Assembly (NCBI GenBank): GCA_004213515.1
Contig: SHAK01000003.1
Location: forward strand, 55,123 to 119,122
Direction: 5' to 3'
From: Limisphaerales bacterium
GTDB lineage: Bacteria > Verrucomicrobiota > Verrucomicrobiia > Limisphaerales > UBA1096
Length of the DNA: 64,000 bases
Below the pieces are notes generated by a model that did no database searches, was not told the DNA's origin, and worked only from the letters and a program-made list of their open reading frames with translations. The position numbers were made by a program, and so were the translations under genes. Positions 1 to 9,535 of this stretch are shown piece after piece. The stretch's first letter is position 1, and every line of letters begins with the position of its first letter.

Positions 1-2170
1 CCTCGTCTACGGTATTGCTAACAAGAGGTGGCATTTGGCCTCTTCCTCTGTGGTTAAGTCTTCTAATCAATACGGATTGTTCTGGTAAGCCAGGTGAAAC
101 TAGCATTGCATTGCTAATGCCGAAGGTGTTGTGCTGAGGCCGTGCTGCTATTAAATTCATCTTGTCATCAGATGTTTCTATCCCAAATTCAATTTTAGAA
201 TTACCTCCACCGGAATGCACATGACAGCTAGAGCAATTGATATGTAAATATGAACGTGCACGCTCGGAAAGTGTTTCATTGGAATCATAAGGATCGACTA
301 GAGATTGTTTTTTGTTTTTTTGTTTAACGTATGGTTTGTTGAATAAGCCGATTTGAGAGAAAATTCGCAATTGATTATCTTTTTTACCTGAAAAATTGTG
401 TGTTCGGTCAGTGTTTCGTGTAGTCAGGCCTAATATGAAGCCGCGTGCTCTACTGTGACATGTCATGCAATCAGCTCGGCTTGGAAAAGTCCAATCATGT
501 CGCCGAAAGCCGCTTGGTGACTTATTATCTGCGATGCGAAAAGTAGATTTAGTTCCTTCTTTTGAAACTAGTTCAGCATCAGTTTGTTCATCGTTCCACT
601 TATATGAATAGCCAGCCCATTCGTTTTGTTGTCGAAGTAAAATTCGAGTTTCTATACGAAATGGTTTAGCTAAGCCAAGAGTGTTTTCACGTTTGACTTT
701 CAATGTTTGAACAAGTGCTGTTCCGTTAGGAAATGTCCATGCGCCATTATAGTTTAGGCCTACAGTTTGCTTATCGGGAACAGCCATCCATCGTTTTGAA
801 GTGGCTGTGTCATTCCAGCCTGAGGCAATTACAGAATATTCAATGACTCCTGGCTTTATTGTATGATTTTTCGTGTTTTCAAATAGGCCGGTTTCACTCA
901 AGCGTCTCGGAAATGGCGTGGATAGGCGAATTCTTGGTTGAGTTTCGATTCGGTAAAACCCGCTTGAGTGATCTACGATTAATAACTCTCCTGAGTGAGT
1001 TGTGGCAAAGCCTGTAATGGCAAGCGGAGTGTCAGCAATTTCCTGAAATGCTAAACGTTGTTTTCCATTATGTTTGATACTCCAAATCTTGCCAGTTCCG
1101 TAATCACCGTAAATGTAATGGCCACGAAGGTCTTTCCATTTTAGACCATAATATATGATGCCTCCAGTTATGGATCGGGCTTCTGAATGAGGATGTTCAG
1201 CGGTTGGAATTGTCAGTGGATGGGGTCCCATAATACGGTTTTGGTAAAAAGGATGACTTCCTTCGTAAACACTCCAACCATAATTATCTCCAGGATTTAC
1301 CATATGAACAGATTCCCAAAGATCTTGACCATTGTTTCCGACCCAAATATGCCCGGTGAGTTTATCTACGGCTAGCCTCCAAGGATTTCTTAATCCATAA
1401 GCGTATAATTCAGCTCTTGCATTTGGAAGATTAACGAAGGGGTTGTCTTTGGGAATCTTGTAAGGGTTTTTAGCATTAGTCTCACGAACATCAATCCGGA
1501 GCACTCCGCCTAGTAAATCATCTAAAGTCTGACCGGAGAGCCAAGTGTCAGAGTCGCTAGTGCCGTCACCTGTTGAAATATAAAGCATTCCATCTAATCC
1601 GAAGTCAATGCCTCCTCCGTCGTGTCCTCCGGAACGCCATTCAATGATAATGTGTTCAGAGGCCAAATCAATAGTTGATGAACTTTTTGCTAGTTTGAAC
1701 CGTGAAATTCTATTGGCTTTTTTACCTTCGAAGGCTTCTAAGTTCAGATTACTAAAAAGATATATAAATCCATTTTTGGTATACTTAGGATCAAAACAAA
1801 ATGAGTATACATTGCGCCCCGGTAATTCTATTAGTATTTCACGATTTTTTACTTTTGGATCATCTTCAAAAGCAACTAGTTGTGTAGGTTCTCCTTGGCC
1901 GTGGTGTAGAAGTGCTAAAAGTCGTTTTGTCTGCGGCTCAGCTGCGAGAAACATCGGCGAGCGCCATACTTGATTGGTATAAATTGGTACGGCTTTATAT
2001 GGAGGAGGGGGCTCTGGAGTCCCTATTAGTCTTGTATTCGTCCAAAGTCCTCGATTAATAAAGGCCAAATGGGTCTCATCTTCTGCCCAACTATGAATAA
2101 TTACAGGTTGCCCAAATCCAAATAGTATTGAGTAAAAGGCAACCTTAATAAAATTAATCGAAAGGCGCAT
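1..2170 (-). CDS. PQQ-dependent sugar dehydrogenase fused to c-type cytochrome domain (3' end cut by window)
   Basis: This reading frame is open from an ATG at 2170 to the window edge, so the last residues are missing. A signal peptide is followed by a glucose/sorbosone dehydrogenase-type beta-propeller, recognisable from GGHDGGGIDFGLDG, YISTGDG and GLRNPWR. The C-terminal part carries two haem motifs, CMTCH at residues 568-572 and CSSCH at 646-650. An MPPL near the edge is probably the axial Met region, so only some tens of residues are lost. The protein should oxidise a sugar or alcohol in the periplasm and pass electrons to its own haem domain. This fusion is typical of PVC bacteria. The substrate cannot be read from the sequence. 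It is divergent from the SDR gene at 2268. Confidence 0.88.
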   Translation of the reverse strand, partial: MRLSINFIKVAFYSILFGFGQPVIIHSWAEDETHLAFINRGLWTNTRLIGTPEPPPPYKAVPIYTNQVWRSPMFLAAEPQTKRLLALLHHGQGEPTQLVAFEDDPKVKNREILIELPGRNVYSFCFDPKYTKNGFIYLFSNLNLEAFEGKKANRISRFKLAKSSSTIDLASEHIIIEWRSGGHDGGGIDFGLDGMLYISTGDGTSDSDTWLSGQTLDDLLGGVLRIDVRETNAKNPYKIPKDNPFVNLPNARAELYAYGLRNPWRLAVDKLTGHIWVGNNGQDLWESVHMVNPGDNYGWSVYEGSHPFYQNRIMGPHPLTIPTAEHPHSEARSITGGIIYYGLKWKDLRGHYIYGDYGTGKIWSIKHNGKQRLAFQEIADTPLAITGFATTHSGELLIVDHSSGFYRIETQPRIRLSTPFPRRLSETGLFENTKNHTIKPGVIEYSVIASGWNDTATSKRWMAVPDKQTVGLNYNGAWTFPNGTALVQTLKVKRENTLGLAKPFRIETRILLRQQNEWAGYSYKWNDEQTDAELVSKEGTKSTFRIADNKSPSGFRRHDWTFPSRADCMTCHSRARGFILGLTTRNTDRTHNFSGKKDNQLRIFSQIGLFNKPYVKQKNKKQSLVDPYDSNETLSERARSYLHINCSSCHVHSGGGNSKIEFGIETSDDKMNLIAARPQHNTFGISNAMLVSPGLPEQSVLIRRLNHRGRGQMPPLVSNTVDE

Positions 2171-2267
2171 GACTCAGAGAAAAGTAATGTTCTAGAATGA
2201 ACAGAGCAAGACAAGTGCTTAGTCAAATAGGTTGGCACCAGCTTAATAGTCAGTGATGATTTGGTTC

Positions 2268-3047
2268 ATGGACTTGAATGGAAGAGTGGCTCTTATAACT
2301 GGAGGCAGTAGGGGAGTTGGTGCAGCAACCGCTATAAAATTGGCCCGGCATGGTTGTAATGTTGCAATAAACTGCAATCAATCCATGGATCTTGCGAATA
2401 AGGTTGCAGAAGAATGCCAATCGCTTGGAGTAAAGGCTTTGGTGGTCAAGGGAGATGTTGCTTCAAATCTCGATTGCATAAAAATTTTTTCAGAGACGGT
2501 TCAATCGTTTGGCCAATTAGATATTCTTATCAACAATGCAGGGGTGACACGATTTATCAATTTTCAAAATCTTGATGATGTGAAAGATGAAGATTGGGAT
2601 CGTATTATGGGAGTGAATTTAAAAGGCCCTTTTCAATGTGCTAGAGCAGCTCGGCAATCTCTTGAGTCCAGTGAAATTGGAGTAATAGTAAATACAGCGA
2701 GTGTGGCTGGGATTACAGGTGTTGGCAGTTCTATTCCCTACTGTGCATCTAAGGCGGGAGTAATTAATCTTACACTTGCTTTAGCTCGAACTTTTGGGCC
2801 AAAGATTCGTGTTAATGCTGTTGCTCCGGGATTTATAGAGGGGGAGTGGCTGAAAAAAGGTTTGGGTGAAAGCTATGAAGAGGTTCGTAACAAAAAAGCT
2901 CAGGAAGGCTTGCTCGACAAGGTAAGTAAACCTGAAGATATAGCAGATGGTATTTTCTCAATGATTATCTGTCGAAAAGTTACTGGGCAAATTCTTACAG
3001 TTGATACCGGTCATACTATTGGACCAAGGATCGGTGTTGGGATTTAA
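2268..3047 (+). CDS. SDR family NAD(P)-dependent oxidoreductase (FabG-like)
   Basis: A 259-residue classical short-chain dehydrogenase. It has the dinucleotide motif TGGSRGVG near residues 11-18, NNAG for the central strand, and the catalytic S...YCASK. The C-terminus has the APGFIEG turn and a TGQILTVDTG tail typical of FabG-like reductases. The ATG at 2268 (MDLNGRVALITGG) is preferred because it places the Rossmann strand at the usual distance. A GTG at 2253 and an ATG at 2256 are also in frame. No ribosome binding site is visible. The gene stands alone and converges on citrate synthase, so its substrate is unknown; a 3-oxoacyl reductase or a sugar/polyol dehydrogenase are both possible. 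Confidence 0.88.
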   Translation: MDLNGRVALITGGSRGVGAATAIKLARHGCNVAINCNQSMDLANKVAEECQSLGVKALVVKGDVASNLDCIKIFSETVQSFGQLDILINNAGVTRFINFQNLDDVKDEDWDRIMGVNLKGPFQCARAARQSLESSEIGVIVNTASVAGITGVGSSIPYCASKAGVINLTLALARTFGPKIRVNAVAPGFIEGEWLKKGLGESYEEVRNKKAQEGLLDKVSKPEDIADGIFSMIICRKVTGQILTVDTGHTIGPRIGVGI

Positions 3048-3074
3048 GTGAGCATCAATTTATTACCAGTTCAA

Positions 3075-4211
3075 TTATCGTTCATCCACTGGTGTATACT
3101 TCAAATCGTCTGGCCCATCGTAGAGGCTTTTAGGTCGAATAAGACGGTTGTCAGCCAATTGCTCTAGAACATGTGCAGTCCATCCAGAGGTTCTTGCTAT
3201 AGCGAATATTGGTGTAAATAAGTCAGTTGGGATTCCAAGGGAGTAGTACACAGTAGCAGAGTAAAAATCTACATTTGGATAAAGGTTTTTTTCAGAAACC
3301 ATAATTTCTCGAATACGTTCACTCATGTCCAACCACTTGGTCTCTCCTAATTCTCCGCTTAGTTTCTTAGCCATGGCTTGAAGATGCGGTGCCCGAGGGT
3401 CGAGCACTTTGTAAACTCGGTGACCAATACCCATGATTTTCTTTTTGTTTTTTATGCAATCTGCCACAAACTCATCGACTTTTTCGACACTACCAATTTC
3501 TTGAAGCATTTTGATAACACCTTCATTTGCACCCCCATGTAAAGGGCCTTTTAGTGTTCCTATTGCAGATGTTATGGCAGAGTACATTCCGCTTAATGTT
3601 GCTATGGTTACTCGAGCTGAAAAAGTAGAAGCATTCATTCCATGGTCAGCATGGAGAATGTAGCACATGTCTATTGTCTTTTCCTTAGCTTCGCTTGGTT
3701 TTTCACCGTCAACGAGGTACAGAAAGTTAGCTGCTTCACCGAGATTTGGATCTGATTCTGGTAATGGTTTGCCTTGGCGAGCTAAATGGAAATAAGCAGT
3801 TATAACTGGTACTTGGGCAATAAGTTTGATTGCTCGCGTTGCTTGGTCCTCGAGTGAATCTTGAGCTTCAGGGGGTTCGTAGCATGCAAGAGCGGATACA
3901 ACAGTACGTATAGCTCGCATTGGTGAAGCATCATTAGGAAGCTGCTTTATAAGTTCAATCACGCCATCAGGGAGTTTTCTGGCTGCGGCAAGTTCAACTT
4001 TCAATGCGGCAAGTTCAGTTGAGTTAGGAAGTTTTCCTCGATGAAGCAAATGAACTACTTCTTCATAAGTAGCCTTTCCGGCTAATTCATTAATATTGTA
4101 ACCACAATATATCAGTTCGCCATCCAATCCACGAACATCACTCAATTTGGTAGTTGCGGCAACAACTCCTTCAAGGCCTTTGCTAGCTGCTTGTTTTTCC
4201 GTATCGCTCAT
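3075..4211 (-). CDS. gltA: citrate synthase
   Basis: A 378-residue citrate synthase that condenses oxaloacetate and acetyl-CoA in the cytoplasm. The catalytic histidines lie in GPLHGGANEG (H225) and in the family signature GIGHRVYKVLDPR (H264). The catalytic Asp falls in the YPNVDFYSA region near residue 314. LHADHGMN carries a further conserved His. The length matches the short Bacillus-type citrate/2-methylcitrate synthases rather than the longer E. coli hexameric type, so 2-methylcitrate synthase activity cannot be excluded. No prp genes lie nearby, which favours the TCA-cycle role. The ATG at 4211 has no clear Shine-Dalgarno sequence. Confidence 0.93.
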   Translation of the reverse strand: MSDTEKQAASKGLEGVVAATTKLSDVRGLDGELIYCGYNINELAGKATYEEVVHLLHRGKLPNSTELAALKVELAAARKLPDGVIELIKQLPNDASPMRAIRTVVSALACYEPPEAQDSLEDQATRAIKLIAQVPVITAYFHLARQGKPLPESDPNLGEAANFLYLVDGEKPSEAKEKTIDMCYILHADHGMNASTFSARVTIATLSGMYSAITSAIGTLKGPLHGGANEGVIKMLQEIGSVEKVDEFVADCIKNKKKIMGIGHRVYKVLDPRAPHLQAMAKKLSGELGETKWLDMSERIREIMVSEKNLYPNVDFYSATVYYSLGIPTDLFTPIFAIARTSGWTAHVLEQLADNRLIRPKSLYDGPDDLKYTPVDER

Positions 4212-4313
4212 ATTGTAAAATATTTTTTATCTATTTTAGGTGGAAGACAATAATTTAAACGGGTTTTTAGCGCAATCGGAATCAGTAGATCTTATTGATA
4301 TTCATTTACTCAT

Positions 4314-4667
4314 TTAACCCCGGTAGACACACCTGGCAGTGCATGTCTCAGCAACCTCAACTGCAGTTAAAATTGATAAATTTGGTTTTAAATGCTTCCA
4401 AATCCAAAGGGCTAAGTTCTCACTGGTGGGGTTTTCTAAACCTTCTATTTCATTGAGGTAATGGTGATCTAATTGTTCCCAAAGTGGTTTAAAAGCTTTT
4501 GTAATATCAGAGTAATCAATTACCCAGCCCAGTTTAGGGTCGCATTCACCTTCAACAACAATTTCCACTTTAAAGCTGTGCCCATGAAGTCGATTGCATT
4601 TATGTTCTTTTGGTAGATTAGGAAGATAATGTGCAGCTTCAAATTGAAAAGTTTTTCTCAGTTCCAT
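4314..4667 (-). CDS. queD: 6-carboxy-5,6,7,8-tetrahydropterin synthase (QueD family)
   Basis: A 117-residue protein of the 6-pyruvoyl-tetrahydropterin synthase family. Zinc ligands are H13 (FEAAHYL) and H28/H30 (LHGH), and the catalytic Cys is C24 in KCNRLHGH. The spacing C-x3-HGH and the compact length fit QueD, which converts dihydroneopterin triphosphate to 6-carboxytetrahydropterin in queuosine and 7-deazaguanine synthesis. The C-terminal [13 protein letters not shown] carries the conserved Glu. It begins 2 bases after the LuxC-like gene stops, so the two are very likely co-transcribed. queC, queE and queF are not in the window. Confidence 0.87.
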   Translation of the reverse strand: MELRKTFQFEAAHYLPNLPKEHKCNRLHGHSFKVEIVVEGECDPKLGWVIDYSDITKAFKPLWEQLDHHYLNEIEGLENPTSENLALWIWKHLKPNLSILTAVEVAETCTARCVYRG

Positions 4668-4669
4668 AG

Positions 4670-6025
4670 TTAATTAGTTTCAAGATCGGTCCAATTTATT
4701 AGATCTCCCAAGGGAGGTCGCCCGTCATGCCTCCAAGCGAGGGGAGGTCGCTGCATTTTACCTAAAGGGCAAATTCGAGGGGCTCCCCATTGCCCAAAGG
4801 CTTGGGCATATTCACGCAATTTTGATTCGCTTGCAGCTATGCCGATAGTGGATATGTTTTCTCGATAAGGTTCCAATATATGCATAAGCTCTGAAGGGTT
4901 CTTAATTGGCTTGATAAAAATGAATCTGTTAAGAGGTGATGATTGAAACTGCTTTTCGTCCTCTTGGACTACTGTCCAATCAGTGGAGTCTTTGCTCTCC
5001 CATAGCATTGCGCCAACATTATTGGCTGCTCGAATTTTATAAAAGCGTCGTATGCTAGTAATGTTAGCACTTTCTTTTGAGGAGAGTTCTCCTCGTGGTA
5101 TGGTCGTATTTCTTTTATCCAGTTCTTCTGCAAGCATTTCTGCGAACTGGTCTGGTTTCAAACTTCCAAGCTCTTCTATATATATGACTTGAGGCGAGAG
5201 GCAGCCTTGTTGATTCCATGCAATTACATCATCCGCGGCACGAGATATTATTGTTTGTGTTCCCATAACCTCATTTGCAAGTTGATCCACGTATCCGAAG
5301 CTTATGCGGTTTCCATAGCTAATAAATCTTTTGTTTAAAGGGAGGCGTTTTCTCGCTGATTCTAGAGTGCTATCATTACCGAAAGCTAAGATGCAGTCTG
5401 CTTCATTGAATAGTTCGCTTTCAAGTGTTTCGTTGCCCCCTTTCCATTCTGCGATTTCAATAGAGGAAGCAAGACCGGGATCTACGTAATGTAATGAATG
5501 TCCAAATAGTCGAGGGAGTATTGATTTTCCAGAAGCGCACTTCACAAATTGCGCTGATCGAAGTAATAGTCCGAAAGCAATCGATTGAAAGATGGGGACA
5601 GGTAAATTCCCCGGAGCTAATTGTGCAATAAGTTTTGGGCCATGCACCATTGCAAGTGAATGACCTGAAAGGCTTCCATATGATTGAAGTCGAGTTGGAT
5701 CACCAACCTCTTGATTAAGTAAGTGGAAAAATTTTTCTTGTGTCCATTCTTCAAAGCATGCATTCAGTCCAGCTGCAAGAACTTCACGAGGAAAACCGGT
5801 CTCTTTTGGATCGGCAGCAAGAGCTAATTTGCGCAACTCGTAATCAGGTGATTGCCAAAGGGAAGCAGTCTCTACTAGTTTCGAAATGATTGTTTCATTG
5901 CCTATTTGTGCTAAATACTCATCACGATTATGTTTTAAAGATTGGCAGGCTTCTGCAATCAATTTGCTACTTAATTCTGCATCTGGCTTGTCGGCCAGAT
6001 AGTAATCCAAAGATTTCTCAAGCAT
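4670..6025 (-). CDS. acyl-CoA reductase, LuxC family
   Basis: A 451-residue member of the LuxC/aldehyde dehydrogenase superfamily. LuxC reduces an acyl thioester or acyl-enzyme to a fatty aldehyde with NADPH. The segment [19 protein letters not shown] and the glycine/serine-rich cofactor region [15 protein letters not shown] are characteristic. C275 in QQGCLSPQV is the probable catalytic cysteine. No luxA, luxB or luxE-like gene is present, so bioluminescence is unlikely. The aldehyde or acyl-CoA product could serve lipid or secondary metabolism. It is the first gene of a pair with queD, 2 bases apart. The 278-base gap upstream (6026-6303) shows no other gene. Confidence 0.82.
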   Translation of the reverse strand: MLEKSLDYYLADKPDAELSSKLIAEACQSLKHNRDEYLAQIGNETIISKLVETASLWQSPDYELRKLALAADPKETGFPREVLAAGLNACFEEWTQEKFFHLLNQEVGDPTRLQSYGSLSGHSLAMVHGPKLIAQLAPGNLPVPIFQSIAFGLLLRSAQFVKCASGKSILPRLFGHSLHYVDPGLASSIEIAEWKGGNETLESELFNEADCILAFGNDSTLESARKRLPLNKRFISYGNRISFGYVDQLANEVMGTQTIISRAADDVIAWNQQGCLSPQVIYIEELGSLKPDQFAEMLAEELDKRNTTIPRGELSSKESANITSIRRFYKIRAANNVGAMLWESKDSTDWTVVQEDEKQFQSSPLNRFIFIKPIKNPSELMHILEPYRENISTIGIAASESKLREYAQAFGQWGAPRICPLGKMQRPPLAWRHDGRPPLGDLINWTDLETN

Positions 6026-6303
6026 TGGTTAAAATCATTAATTTAAAGCCTTCTTTGTTCGGCAAATAGTTCGGGTGCATAATAATCGTTAATTAAACTA
6101 TAATTAAGAGATTCTTTGTGCTGATAAAAGAGATCTGTCTTATCTTCGAAGACGTAAGGCAATAATGAAATGGATATCATGCGGTTTTTTACTCAAATTG
6201 ACTGGTTTTCCGCCACAGCCAATTTAAAAAAATTACGTGTGAAGTGGTCTAATAGCAACAATTGGTTTTGTAAGGGATTCTCCCCTGTGTTTTGATTTTG
6301 CAC

Positions 6304-6942
6304 ATGAAGGATTTTCTGGTTTTTATAATTTCAGGTTTGATGGTTATTTGTTTAATGGGCTGTGGAGAATCACCTACTGCAGATAAGCAGGCCGGTATAA
6401 CCGAAAAGACGAACATTACATCAGGGGATATTTCAATATCTGTTACACCAACCACTGATATTCCTTCTTCAAAACAGAGTGCGATATCTGTTGAAAATTC
6501 AAAATCCACGCCAACATATACAATAAAGCCAGCTCAGGCAGGTAAAGTTCAGGCTGATGGTAAATTAAAAGAAGATGGAGGGGCTTACTTTCTTGATGAT
6601 TCTCCGTTTAATGGCGAATTTATTGACCATCATGATAATGGAAACAAGTCTGTAGAGGGTAAGTTTTTGAATGGAAAGCAAGAAGGCGTATGGACTTATT
6701 TTCATAAAAATGGCAGTCGTTTTAGAACTGGAAAATATTTAGATGGCCGTGCAAATGGTCAGTGGATTATTTGGCGCATGGATGGTTCGAAATGGTCGGA
6801 AAAAAATTATGTGAATGGTCAGTTAAATGGAGTTGAAATTCGTTGGCATGCTAATGGAAAAAAGCAGTCCGAAACCGACTGGAATGGGGGTAAAGTTTTA
6901 TCTAAAAAAGAATGGGACGAATTAGGTTCATCCAAGCCTTAA
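6304..6942 (+). CDS. lipoprotein with YwqK/MORN-like repeats
   Basis: A 212-residue predicted lipoprotein. The ATG at 6304 gives a type II signal peptide ending LMGC with the lipidated Cys at residue 20; an in-frame TTG at 6292 is less likely. A low-complexity Ser/Thr/Lys linker is followed by three or four repeats of the form DGxxNGxWxxWxxNGxxxxEGxYxxG, as in VWTYFHKNGSRFRTGKYLDG and WRMDGSKWSEKNYVNGQ. These resemble the MORN-variant repeats of the so-called YwqK family. The repeats probably form a beta-sheet ladder in the periplasm or outer membrane. No function is known. The next gene starts 12 bases downstream. Confidence 0.8.
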   Translation: MKDFLVFIISGLMVICLMGCGESPTADKQAGITEKTNITSGDISISVTPTTDIPSSKQSAISVENSKSTPTYTIKPAQAGKVQADGKLKEDGGAYFLDDSPFNGEFIDHHDNGNKSVEGKFLNGKQEGVWTYFHKNGSRFRTGKYLDGRANGQWIIWRMDGSKWSEKNYVNGQLNGVEIRWHANGKKQSETDWNGGKVLSKKEWDELGSSKP

Positions 6943-6953
6943 ACGCGCTGTTA

Positions 6954-7682
6954 ATGAATGGCCATACTGAAAGTTCTAAACCAGAACTGCAAAACACAAA
7001 GCAAGGAGCAAGGCTTGTTCAAAACGGTTCGGTGCTGAGTGAGGTGCTTTCAGAACCAGGGCCGACGCAAAGTGTTTTTGATATTCTAGCTGCAGCTATA
7101 ATGTTAAATAACAAAAATCGGGTGGGTATATTGGGTTTTGCTGCAGGTGGATTGATTGGCCCACTGCGTTCTATGAATGGGCATCAGCATCTTTTTGGGG
7201 TGGATCGTGACGAAGCAGGTTTTAAATTATTCCAAAGAGTTTCAGGTGATTGGCGTGGGAAAATTAATTTTGTTCATTCGGATGCGGTTGAGTGGTTGAA
7301 TGCTCAAAAAAAACCATTTGATGTATTAGTAGAGGACCTATCGGTTGGTCGAGATGGAGACGTGTTCAAGCCGACTGTTTCAATTGAAATATTGCCTGAA
7401 TTGATACGTTCTAAGCTTACCCCAAGCGGAATAGCGATATTTAATTTACTACCATCTGATCATTGTTCATGGACTAATATGATTCAGAAAGTAAGTGCGC
7501 CTTTTAGGTATGGAATTGTGATTAAATTTGAAAGTTTTTATAATAAGATACTTATCCTAAGTGTTAAACCTTTAACCAGTACACCTAAGATTTCACGGCT
7601 TTTAAGAAAGTTTTTGTCTGGTATTGAATCATCAATCTCCCATGATATTCAAGTCCGTACATTGGTTATCAATAAGTCGTAA
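6954..7682 (+). CDS. spermidine synthase-like SAM-dependent methyltransferase-fold protein
   Basis: A 242-residue Rossmann protein. GILGFAAGGLIGPL is motif I, FGVDRDEAGF carries the acidic residue that would bind the ribose, and FVHSDAVEWL plus DVLVEDLSV match motifs II and III of the polyamine synthase/methyltransferase fold. The catalytic spermidine synthase signature is not clear, so it may be a methyltransferase of unknown substrate. I chose ATG 6954 because the longer start at 6912 overlaps the preceding lipoprotein gene by 31 bases. It is likely co-transcribed with the lipoprotein. Confidence 0.66.
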   Translation: MNGHTESSKPELQNTKQGARLVQNGSVLSEVLSEPGPTQSVFDILAAAIMLNNKNRVGILGFAAGGLIGPLRSMNGHQHLFGVDRDEAGFKLFQRVSGDWRGKINFVHSDAVEWLNAQKKPFDVLVEDLSVGRDGDVFKPTVSIEILPELIRSKLTPSGIAIFNLLPSDHCSWTNMIQKVSAPFRYGIVIKFESFYNKILILSVKPLTSTPKISRLLRKFLSGIESSISHDIQVRTLVINKS

Positions 7683-7828
7683 TTGAGATTATCAAATGCA
7701 CAGCTGAAATTATTAGTTTTTATAATGATAATTGATTATTTTAATACATAGTAAGCCTATTGTTAATCCCGTTTGCTCTTAATGGCGGTTTCTGACATCT
7801 TAGTTCCAGTTCTTTTTGTAATATTGTC

Positions 7829-9532
7829 ATGTGTTTCCTTATTAGACAAAAATTAATAAATCGAGTCGCCTTCATGGCAATTCTGATAGTTTCAATTAGT
7901 TATTCAGTCTTATTAGAGGCTCAAGAGAAACAAACTTTGATACCAAAGTGGTCACGTTTTCAAGGAGAGTTAATCAGTCTCAAACAATACGATAATCCAG
8001 CTCGTGATTTGCAACTTAAGGCTTTGTTCAATCCGCCTGTAGGTGATCCAGTGGTAGTTGATGGTTTTTGGGATGGTGATAACGATTGGAAAATTCGATT
8101 TATGCCGGATATGGTCGGAAAGTGGACTTTTAAGATAACCTGCTCAGATGAAAGTAATTTGGGTTTACATAATTTAGAAGGAAGCTTTCTTTGTACTGCT
8201 CCAGATGGAGATACTGCTTTGAGTAAGAACGGCCCCATTAGAGTGTCGCGATCACGAACTCATTTTATGCATGATAATGAGAATCCATTTTTCTGGATGG
8301 CTGACACGGCTTGGAATGGAGCACTTAAATCTAACGAGTTTGACTGGGACAATTATCTTGTGGAAAGGAAGAGGCAAGGGTTTACGGCAATTCAATGGGT
8401 TGCAACACCATGGAGAGGCGCTCCTAAGGGAGATGTTGAAGGGCAAATGCCGTTTTCGGATAAAGATAAGACAAGGATTAACCCAGAGTATTTTCAACGC
8501 TTAGACAAACGCTTGGAAGCTATCAACAATGCAGGTTTGATCAGTGTGCCGGTTTTGTTTTGGGCTTCGAATGAAGAGGCTAATTTGATTAATTCTCTTT
8601 CAGAAGATCAGGCAGTTCTTCTTGGGCGTTACATGATTGCCCGTTGGGGAGCAAGTTTTGGAGCATGGATCCTTAGTGCAGACAGTAATTACTCAGGTCA
8701 AAAAGGTGAACGATGGAAAAAAATCGGTCAGGCTATATTTGAAGATCGCCGCCGCGCTCCAGTATTTATTCATCCTAAAGCTAAAAGTTGGATTTTTGAG
8801 TCTTTTCGTGATGAGAAATGGTTGACTGCAATCGGATATCAAATTGGTCATGATATTAATGATGCAACAAACAATTGGATTCATAATGGCCCCCCAACAC
8901 GTGATTGGAATAAGCTTCCGCGTCGTCCCATAGTGAATCTGCAGCCTCCTTATGAGTGGCAGCCCAGCATTAGTAAGAATATACCAATTTCTTCAAATCA
9001 GGTAAGACGTGCTCTATATTGGAGTCTTCTTAATACCCCAACGGCTGGTGTTAGTTATGGAGTCGCTGGTATTTGGGGATGGAACAATGGAGTTGATCCG
9101 ACAATTGGCTATCCTAATGCAGGAGTACCGCCGGATTGGCGTGAGTCTTTAAATTACGAAGGAGGGGAACAAGTTGCTCATATTGCGAGTGCATTTAATA
9201 CTATTGATTTTCATTCTTTGCGACCGGATCCTAATGTTCTTATTGACCAACCTGGAGATGATTCCATTGCTAGTTACGTAGCGTCCTCAAGCTCTTCAGA
9301 TGGCAGCCTAGTAGTTGTCTATACTCCAATTGAAACAAGACTTAAGATTAATGTGACAAAATTGCCTTCTCCCTTAATTGCTGCATGGATCAACCCTCGA
9401 ACTGGAGAACGAAAAGATGTTCTAGCAGTCTTGCGCGGCTCTGCTTTGGAATGCCCGGCTCCAGGCGATGGCGACTGGTTGCTAATCCTTAGAGCCAAGC
9501 AATTGAATACTGAAACTTCACTTCTTCGTTAA
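7829..9532 (+). CDS. secreted DUF4038 glycoside hydrolase (apiosidase/GH140-like)
   Basis: A 567-residue exported protein. After a signal peptide (residues 1 to about 31) comes a DUF5060-like beta-sandwich, residues about 40-125, with the typical WDGDNDWKIRFMPDMVGKWT. A DUF4038 (beta/alpha)8 barrel follows, from NPFFWMADTAWNGAL to GIWGWNNG. A C-terminal Ig-like domain resembles the collagenase-type C-terminal domain. DUF4038 proteins include the GH140 apiosidases. Catalytic acids were not assigned. Related PVC proteins act on plant or algal polysaccharides. tilS starts 3 bases after its stop, so the two are probably one transcript although functionally unrelated. Confidence 0.83.
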   Translation: MCFLIRQKLINRVAFMAILIVSISYSVLLEAQEKQTLIPKWSRFQGELISLKQYDNPARDLQLKALFNPPVGDPVVVDGFWDGDNDWKIRFMPDMVGKWTFKITCSDESNLGLHNLEGSFLCTAPDGDTALSKNGPIRVSRSRTHFMHDNENPFFWMADTAWNGALKSNEFDWDNYLVERKRQGFTAIQWVATPWRGAPKGDVEGQMPFSDKDKTRINPEYFQRLDKRLEAINNAGLISVPVLFWASNEEANLINSLSEDQAVLLGRYMIARWGASFGAWILSADSNYSGQKGERWKKIGQAIFEDRRRAPVFIHPKAKSWIFESFRDEKWLTAIGYQIGHDINDATNNWIHNGPPTRDWNKLPRRPIVNLQPPYEWQPSISKNIPISSNQVRRALYWSLLNTPTAGVSYGVAGIWGWNNGVDPTIGYPNAGVPPDWRESLNYEGGEQVAHIASAFNTIDFHSLRPDPNVLIDQPGDDSIASYVASSSSSDGSLVVVYTPIETRLKINVTKLPSPLIAAWINPRTGERKDVLAVLRGSALECPAPGDGDWLLILRAKQLNTETSLLR

Positions 9533-9535
9533 TCA

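Noticed and set aside
4670..6025. Bioluminescence operon suggested by the LuxC family gene
   Set aside because: No luxA, luxB, luxD or luxE is present in the window; LuxC-family genes occur widely without luciferase.
6157..6228. 20-codon frame (MKWISCGFLL...) in the 6026-6303 gap
   Set aside because: No strong ribosome site, no coupling to the next gene and no conserved feature.
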